Origin: an uncultured Pelagibacteraceae bacterium
GTDB taxonomy: Bacteria; Pseudomonadota; Alphaproteobacteria; Pelagibacterales; Pelagibacteraceae
Reading direction: 5' to 3'
Assembly (NCBI GenBank): GCA_902592265.1
Contig: CACJDV010000009.1
Location: 1 to 37,328, forward strand
Length of the DNA: 37,328 bases
Positions within the stretch are counted from its first letter, which is position 1. Each line of letters starts with the position of its first letter. Positions 32,799 through 37,328 of the stretch are shown in pieces. The notes under the pieces were generated by a model. It was not told where the DNA came from, did no database searches, and saw only the letters and a program-made list of their open reading frames with translations. Made by a program: the position numbers and the translations under genes.

Positions 32799-33884
32799 CT
32801 ATTTTGGGTCAAGTGCCCGAGCGTCATCACTGTTCCATCCGATATTAATTTCGTTGCCAAGTTTGATATCTAAGTTAGAAGAACTATTTGGAACCTTTAA
32901 AATAAACTCCGGGTTGCCTAAAAGATTTATTCTTACTCTTGTATGATCCCCATGATAAATAACTTCTTCTATTTTTCCTTTGTGAAGATTATCCATTTTT
33001 GTACTTGGATTAATTAAAGCTCGTTCTGGTCTTAAAGAAACAGTAGTACGCTCTCCTTTACCTTTAACTGAGATTGGGTTAGCTAGTATTTCTGCATTTG
33101 CTAATTTTACTTTGCACTTTCCTCCAGAAATATCTGAAACTTCACCACCAAAAGTATTATTCTCTCCGATAAACTCAGCGACAAATGAATTTACAGGTTT
33201 CTCATATAATTCATCAGGACTTGAAAGTTGTTGAACTTTACCATCATTAAATACTGCAATACGATTGGACATCGTCAAAGCTTCACTTTGGTCATGAGTA
33301 ACATAAACAACTGTAACACCAATACTTTCATGAATATGTTTAATCTCATATTGCATACTTTCTCTCAAATTTTTATCTAAAGCTCCTAAAGGTTCATCCA
33401 TTAAGACTAGTTGTGGATCAAACACCAATGATCTTGCAACAGCTACCCTTTGTTGTTGTCCACCTGATAATTGACCTGGCATCCTTGCAGCAAACCCTTG
33501 TAGGGATACCATTGATAATGCTTTATCAATTTTTTTATCAGCTTCATCTTTTGGAATTTTTCTCACTCTTAACGGAAAAGCTAAATTTTCATAGACAGTC
33601 ATGTGTGGGAATAATGCATAATTTTGAAACACCATTCCAATTCCTCTTTTGTGAGGAGGTATACTGGATATTGCTTTACCATCTAAATAAATTTCACCGT
33701 TAGTTGGTGTTTCAAAACCTGCTAACATCATCAAACAAGTTGTTTTACCAGAACCAGAGGGTCCCAACATTGTAATGAATTCTCCCTCAGCTATATCTAA
33801 TTGAAGGTCTTTGACGACTAAGACTTTACCGTCATAGCTTTTATCGACTTTATCAAATTTAACGAAATCTTTTTTTGATGCCAT
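32799..33884 (-). CDS. potA: ABC transporter ATPase, PotA type
   Basis: A 361-aa ATPase. Walker A is MLGPSGSGKTTCLMML, the Q-loop MVFQNYALFPHMTVYENL, the signature LSGGQQQRVAVARSL, Walker B LVLMDEPLGALD and the switch His in VYVTHDQSEAL. After residue 240 a C-terminal OB-like regulatory (TOBE) domain follows, with TTVSLRPERALI, as in PotA/MalK. It energises the PotBC permeases. It is 51 bp from doeA, with a promoter-like sequence in between, and 98 bp upstream of potD. Confidence 0.94.
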   Translation of the reverse strand: MASKKDFVKFDKVDKSYDGKVLVVKDLQLDIAEGEFITMLGPSGSGKTTCLMMLAGFETPTNGEIYLDGKAISSIPPHKRGIGMVFQNYALFPHMTVYENLAFPLRVRKIPKDEADKKIDKALSMVSLQGFAARMPGQLSGGQQQRVAVARSLVFDPQLVLMDEPLGALDKNLRESMQYEIKHIHESIGVTVVYVTHDQSEALTMSNRIAVFNDGKVQQLSSPDELYEKPVNSFVAEFIGENNTFGGEVSDISGGKCKVKLANAEILANPISVKGKGERTTVSLRPERALINPSTKMDNLHKGKIEEVIYHGDHTRVRINLLGNPEFILKVPNSSSNLDIKLGNEINIGWNSDDARALDPK

Positions 33885-33896
33885 AATTTAAGGAAC

Positions 33897-33925
33897 TTTA
33901 AAACATTTGTAAGAATAAATATCAA
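33897..33925 (-). promoter_or_regulatory. Promoter-like sequence before potA
   Basis: On the minus strand TTGATA (33925-33920; five of six consensus) and TTTAAA (33902-33897; four of six) are separated by exactly 17 bases. The predicted start lies about six bases from the potA ATG and there is no ribosome-binding site, so the message would be nearly leaderless. Confidence 0.5.
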
Positions 33926-33935
33926 CCTCTAATAA

Positions 33936-35105
33936 TTAGCTTTTAACGTGAAGTTCTCTTGAAAAATTACAAAATAATTCTGAACCTTTATCAGTTACTC
34001 TAATTGCTTCTGACGCTTCCACTCCCCAATTTCCAAATTGCATTACTGCAATCATATGAAAGGTAACGTTGGGCTGTAATAATGTTTTGTCACCTTTTGA
34101 TATATTTAAAGTATGTTCGCCCCAGTCAGGAGGATAGCCTATCCCAATTGAATAGCCAGTTCTTGAAGTTTTCTCAATCTTATATTTATCTAATATCTTC
34201 CAAAAAGCTTGTGCAACATCATCAGCCGTATTTCCTGCTTTAACTTTATCAATACCCGCTTGCAGTGCCTCGTTAGTTTTTTTCATGGTATCAATTTTTT
34301 TTTGGTCGGGTTTTCCAAGTAAAACTGTTCTGGCCATTGGACAATGATACTTTTTATTTACGCCAGATAATTCTATTATTGTGGCTTCTCCTTCAACAAA
34401 TTTATCCTCAGACCAAGTTAAATGGGATGCAGAGGTGCCTTTTCCAGTTGGAAGCATTGGCACTATTGAAGCGTAATCCCCTCCAAATTCTGGGGTTCCT
34501 TTGACTAAAGTTGACCATATTTCTGAGACAGCATCACATTGTCTTACACCTGGATTAATAGCCTCAAATGCTTTTTTCATACCAAGTTGAGTGATCTGCG
34601 CAGCTGCCTTCATATATTTTATTTCAGCATCTGACTTAACAAGCCTAACCCAATTTACTAATCGTTTGCTATCTATTAATTTTGCATTGGGTAATCCTTG
34701 TTTTATTTTTTCATAACAATAAGCGGTGAAATAATGACTATCCATTTCAACGCCTATAGATAATTTATCCCATTTTTTTTCCTTTATTAAATCTACTAAA
34801 GCATCGTATGGATGTAACGGCCAAGTATGGATATATTTTTCATGATACTTAACGATATTTTCATCTTTTAAGTAAGTTTTTATATAAGCACCACCAGCAT
34901 CTTGATCTCTAACAAAGCAAATTGGTTCTTCAGCATTTGCATGAACAATCACACATTGTGCATAATAAAAAGACCATGCATCATAGCCAGTAAGATAATT
35001 CATATTTGAAGGATCTTGTGAAATCAAAATTTCAATACCTTTATCTTGCATTGAATTTTGAACTTTTTTTAATCTAGATTTGTACTCTTCAATTGAAAAA
35101 TTCAT
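33936..35105 (-). CDS. doeA: Ectoine hydrolase-like M24-family enzyme (DoeA/EutD)
   Basis: A 389-aa pita-bread-fold protein from ATG 35105; a TTG one codon upstream is in frame. NMNYLTGYDAWSFYYAQ, SIGVEMDSHYF, NWVRLVKSDAEIKYM, GVRQCDA, FGGDYASIVPMLPTGKGTSA, SHLTW, IIELSGVNKKYHCPMART and GYSIGIGYPPDWGEHTLN match the ectoine hydrolase pattern as I know it rather than a typical aminopeptidase P. Asp/His metal ligands of M24 peptidases are partly replaced (Glu245 in IIELSG). DoeA opens ectoine to N-acetyl-diaminobutyrate. The gene overlaps no neighbour but abuts the eutA-like gene. No doeB-type deacetylase is adjacent. Other M24 amidinohydrolases such as creatinase are the main alternative. Confidence 0.78.
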   Translation of the reverse strand: MNFSIEEYKSRLKKVQNSMQDKGIEILISQDPSNMNYLTGYDAWSFYYAQCVIVHANAEEPICFVRDQDAGGAYIKTYLKDENIVKYHEKYIHTWPLHPYDALVDLIKEKKWDKLSIGVEMDSHYFTAYCYEKIKQGLPNAKLIDSKRLVNWVRLVKSDAEIKYMKAAAQITQLGMKKAFEAINPGVRQCDAVSEIWSTLVKGTPEFGGDYASIVPMLPTGKGTSASHLTWSEDKFVEGEATIIELSGVNKKYHCPMARTVLLGKPDQKKIDTMKKTNEALQAGIDKVKAGNTADDVAQAFWKILDKYKIEKTSRTGYSIGIGYPPDWGEHTLNISKGDKTLLQPNVTFHMIAVMQFGNWGVEASEAIRVTDKGSELFCNFSRELHVKS

Positions 35106-35108
35106 CAA

Positions 35109-35852
35109 CTAATTATTAAACAACACCCCATAACCATCAACCTTATTTTGATTATCAATTTGTTTAAGTGTATCCCAAATTAAGGTTTGATTACTTGATA
35201 ATATTACCTTGCCTAGTTTTTTTTCGATGTCATTTATAATTGATAATACTGGGAGTGCGGTGCAAGATACGAACAAAGCATCACTGTTTGACAAATCTTG
35301 TTTAACTAACACATCAAATAAATGTTGCGGGTCAACTTTTCCTATATCCAAATCAGAAGCAATATCAAAATAAGATAATTCAGAAATTTCTATTTTTTCA
35401 TTTTTAAAATATTTTATAATTGATTGATTAATCTCATCTGTATACGGAGTAAATATTGAAACCTTATTTATCTTAAGTGTTTTAAGGGCATTAATCGCAG
35501 AAGTAATAGGTGTCGTTACTTTTGTATTAGGTTTTGCTAAATTTACTTTTTCATAGATTGATTGGTAGCCTGCAGCAATAGTACCTGATGTACATCCATA
35601 GGCGACACAATCTAATTTTTGATCTGGTAAAATATTTTTGGTTACTTCGGGAATATCATCTGCCATTTTTTTCAAAGTTTCATTGGTAAGAGGATTGTAG
35701 CAATTTATCCTATTTGAATATAAATCTATATCTTTCCCATAAATTATGTCGTTAAAGTCTTTTTCAATTCTAAAATCACTAGCTAAAGTTATTAAACCTA
35801 TTCTTGGATTATTTTTTTTAATAAATTTTGGCTCTATTTTATTCAGTTTCAT
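35109..35852 (-). CDS. eutA: EutA-like Asp/Glu racemase superfamily protein
   Basis: A 247-aa protein of the aspartate/glutamate racemase, maleate isomerase and arylmalonate decarboxylase group. RIGLITLASDFRIEKDF opens it. Two active-site-type Cys lie in CVAYGCTSGTIAAGY and LFVSCTALPVLSII, spaced as in the family, with VTTPITSAINALK and VSIFTPYTDEINQ between. EutA proteins accompany ectoine hydrolase in ectoine-use operons, which fits its position directly before doeA. The biochemical role of EutA is not established, and a general racemase or isomerase is possible. It overlaps panB by four bases. Confidence 0.75.
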   Translation of the reverse strand: MKLNKIEPKFIKKNNPRIGLITLASDFRIEKDFNDIIYGKDIDLYSNRINCYNPLTNETLKKMADDIPEVTKNILPDQKLDCVAYGCTSGTIAAGYQSIYEKVNLAKPNTKVTTPITSAINALKTLKINKVSIFTPYTDEINQSIIKYFKNEKIEISELSYFDIASDLDIGKVDPQHLFDVLVKQDLSNSDALFVSCTALPVLSIINDIEKKLGKVILSSNQTLIWDTLKQIDNQNKVDGYGVLFNN

Positions 35853-36628
35853 TTTGAAAAAGAATGTTTGGCTTTAGGAAATTGTTTTTTTAATACTTCA
35901 GATTTAAATTTTTTCACACCATTTTCGATCATCTTTGTTATATCAACAAATTTTTTAACAAATTTTAATTTACTTTGACTTAATCCTATTAAGTCATCAA
36001 TTACTAAAACTTGACCATCACAATTGACTGAAGAACCGATTCCTATTGTTGGAATTTTTATATGATTAGAAATTTTCTTTGATAACTTTGTTTCTACACA
36101 TTCTAATACAATCGAAAAAACTCCAGCATTTTCTAAAAGTTTAGTGTCTTTAAGTAATCTCTCACTTTCCTTTAGTTTTTTCCCTTTAAAGGTAAATTTT
36201 TTATCTGTCTGAGGTAATATTCCAACATGTCCCATAACTGGTATTTTATTTTTAATTAATCTTTTAACGATAGGAATTATCTTTTTTCCCCCTTCTAACT
36301 TAACAGCATCACATTTGGTTTCTTTCATAACTAATCTTGAATTCTTCAAAGCTTCGCTTGGATTTCGATATGTATTATAAGGCATATCAACAACCATTAA
36401 TGATTTCTTAATACCAAGTCTGACACTTTTAGAATGATTAATCATGGTCTGCAAAGTTACTTGCTTGGTGGACTTGAAATTATACAAAACTGATCCTAAT
36501 GAGTCCCCAACCAATACTAAATCGCAATGTTTATCAAGGATTGTGGCAACATTTTTTGAGTATGCCGTAAGACAAATAATTTTTGATTTATTCTTTTTAT
36601 TAAGAATTTTTTTAATTTTTTTATTCAT
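35849..36628 (-). CDS. panB: 3-methyl-2-oxobutanoate hydroxymethyltransferase (ketopantoate synthesis)
   Basis: A 259-aa PanB. LVGDSLGSVLYNFKSTKQVT, MVVDMPYNTYRNPSEALKN, AVKLEGGKKIIPIV, IPVMGHVGILPQ and PTIGIGSSVNCDGQVLVIDD are family blocks that include the metal-binding Asp residues and catalytic Glu. The usual GIGAG is GIGSS here. The enzyme adds a hydroxymethyl group from methylene-tetrahydrofolate to ketoisovalerate, the first step toward pantothenate. No panC or panD is in the window. It abuts guaA with no gap and overlaps the eutA-like gene, so it seems to share their transcript. Confidence 0.92.
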   Translation of the reverse strand: MNKKIKKILNKKNKSKIICLTAYSKNVATILDKHCDLVLVGDSLGSVLYNFKSTKQVTLQTMINHSKSVRLGIKKSLMVVDMPYNTYRNPSEALKNSRLVMKETKCDAVKLEGGKKIIPIVKRLIKNKIPVMGHVGILPQTDKKFTFKGKKLKESERLLKDTKLLENAGVFSIVLECVETKLSKKISNHIKIPTIGIGSSVNCDGQVLVIDDLIGLSQSKLKFVKKFVDITKMIENGVKKFKSEVLKKQFPKAKHSFSK

Positions 36629-37328
36629 TTACTCTAATTCGATTGTACTCGGTGGTTTCGAAGTTATATCGTAAACTACTCTATTAATCCCTCTAATACT
36701 ATTCACTATTTTATTTGAAATTTCTTGTATAAATGATTTTTTAAATTCATAAAAATCTGCTGTCATACCATCTTCAGATGTTATTGCTCTGAGCAAACAC
36801 AAATACTCATAAGTTCTATTATCACCCATTACTCCAACTGTTTTAACTGGAAGTAAAGCTGCATAAGCTTGCCAAATTTTATGATATAGATTGTGATCTC
36901 TTAAAGCTTGAATAAAATAATGATCAGCTTCTTTTAAAATATTAATTTTTTCTTTAGTTATTATTCCTGGCATTCGTATTGCTAGTCCAGGTCCTGGAAA
37001 AGGATGACGAGAAATAATTTCTCTACTTAAGTTTAGTTCTAATCCAAGTTTTCTAACCTCGTCTTTGAATAAAAATTTTAATGGCTCTACTAATTTAAGT
37101 TTCATTTTTTTGGGTAGACCTCCAACATTATGGTGAGACTTTATTTTCGATGTTTGGCTACCAGTAACTGATTTACTTTCTATTAAGTCAGGATAAAGAG
37201 TTCCTTGAGCTAAAAATTTTACATTTTTAATTTTTTTGGCATAACGCTCAAATATTTTTATAAACAAGTTTCCTATTATCTTTCTTTTCTTTTCAGGATC
37301 TGAAATATTTGATAATTTTCTCAAAAAC
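36629..37328 (-). CDS. guaA: GMP synthase, C-terminal part (runs off the window)
   Basis: The frame is open to the window's end, so only about 233 C-terminal codons are present. [65 protein letters not shown] and the closing [19 protein letters not shown] are typical of the ATP-pyrophosphatase end and dimerisation domain of GuaA, which aminates XMP to GMP using glutamine. The N-terminal amidotransferase domain lies beyond 37328. The stop codon TAA is directly followed by the panB start. Confidence 0.95.
   Translation of the reverse strand, partial: FLRKLSNISDPEKKRKIIGNLFIKIFERYAKKIKNVKFLAQGTLYPDLIESKSVTGSQTSKIKSHHNVGGLPKKMKLKLVEPLKFLFKDEVRKLGLELNLSREIISRHPFPGPGLAIRMPGIITKEKINILKEADHYFIQALRDHNLYHKIWQAYAALLPVKTVGVMGDNRTYEYLCLLRAITSEDGMTADFYEFKKSFIQEISNKIVNSIRGINRVVYDITSKPPSTIELE

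Noticed and set aside
1..37328. tRNA, rRNA, CRISPR arrays, transposases or attachment sites
   Set aside because: The spacers are too short and show no cloverleaf, direct-repeat array or terminal inverted repeats, and no recombinase or transposase gene is present.

Overview
The window reads as a piece of a streamlined, AT-rich alphaproteobacterial genome, most likely the SAR11 clade (Candidatus Pelagibacter or a relative). The reasons are the strong A/T bias in codons and spacers, gaps of often 0-20 bp, many ATGA/TGATG/TAATG overlaps, convergent genes sharing their stop codons, and gene content known from marine alphaproteobacteria. This assignment is inference; no rRNA or tRNA gene is present to test it. 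I see no mobile element, prophage or CRISPR array. No stretch longer than about 125 bp lacks a gene.

Region 1 (1-13231, + strand) is a nitrogen / one-carbon locus. It holds a 5'-truncated DUF1989-GcvT fusion, a small MarR-like regulator, a sarcosine-oxidase-like FAD enzyme and a first glutamine-synthetase-like ligase. These are followed by a glutamate synthase split into three genes (glxB, glxC, glxD, the N-methylglutamate synthase type), an unknown 138-aa protein, an Amt transporter and a 76-aa membrane protein, ending at a strong terminator. Beyond it lie a 52-aa membrane protein, a GlnT-type ligase (the family that includes gamma-glutamylmethylamide synthetase) and a diaminopropionate ammonia-lyase-like enzyme. 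Together these could import ammonium or methylammonium, fix it onto glutamate, and move the methyl carbon to folate through the FAD enzyme and GcvT domain. The usual small SoxD/SoxG-type subunits are absent from the window.

Region 2 (13239-22113) holds a DNA photolyase (+) facing a compact minus-strand operon: csaA-like, LysE-type exporter, acnA, yfgM-like, bamB-like, a 3-His cupin, zapE and a YjbQ-family gene.

Region 3 (22143-29376) holds an ArgE-type deacetylase (+), an aldehyde dehydrogenase and agmatinase-family pair (-), a predicted secreted zinc peptidase with a membrane-anchored cyclophilin (+), and a two-domain beta-oxidation enzyme (-) with the dehydrogenase domain first.

Region 4 (29389-37328, - strand) reads guaA (partial), panB, eutA-like, doeA-like (ectoine hydrolase family), then a PotABCD-type ABC importer. 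The importer has recognisable control elements: a promoter before potA, a promoter plus 14-bp palindrome before potD, and a terminator between potD and potB. The neighbourhood suggests uptake and opening of an ectoine-like or polyamine-like solute.
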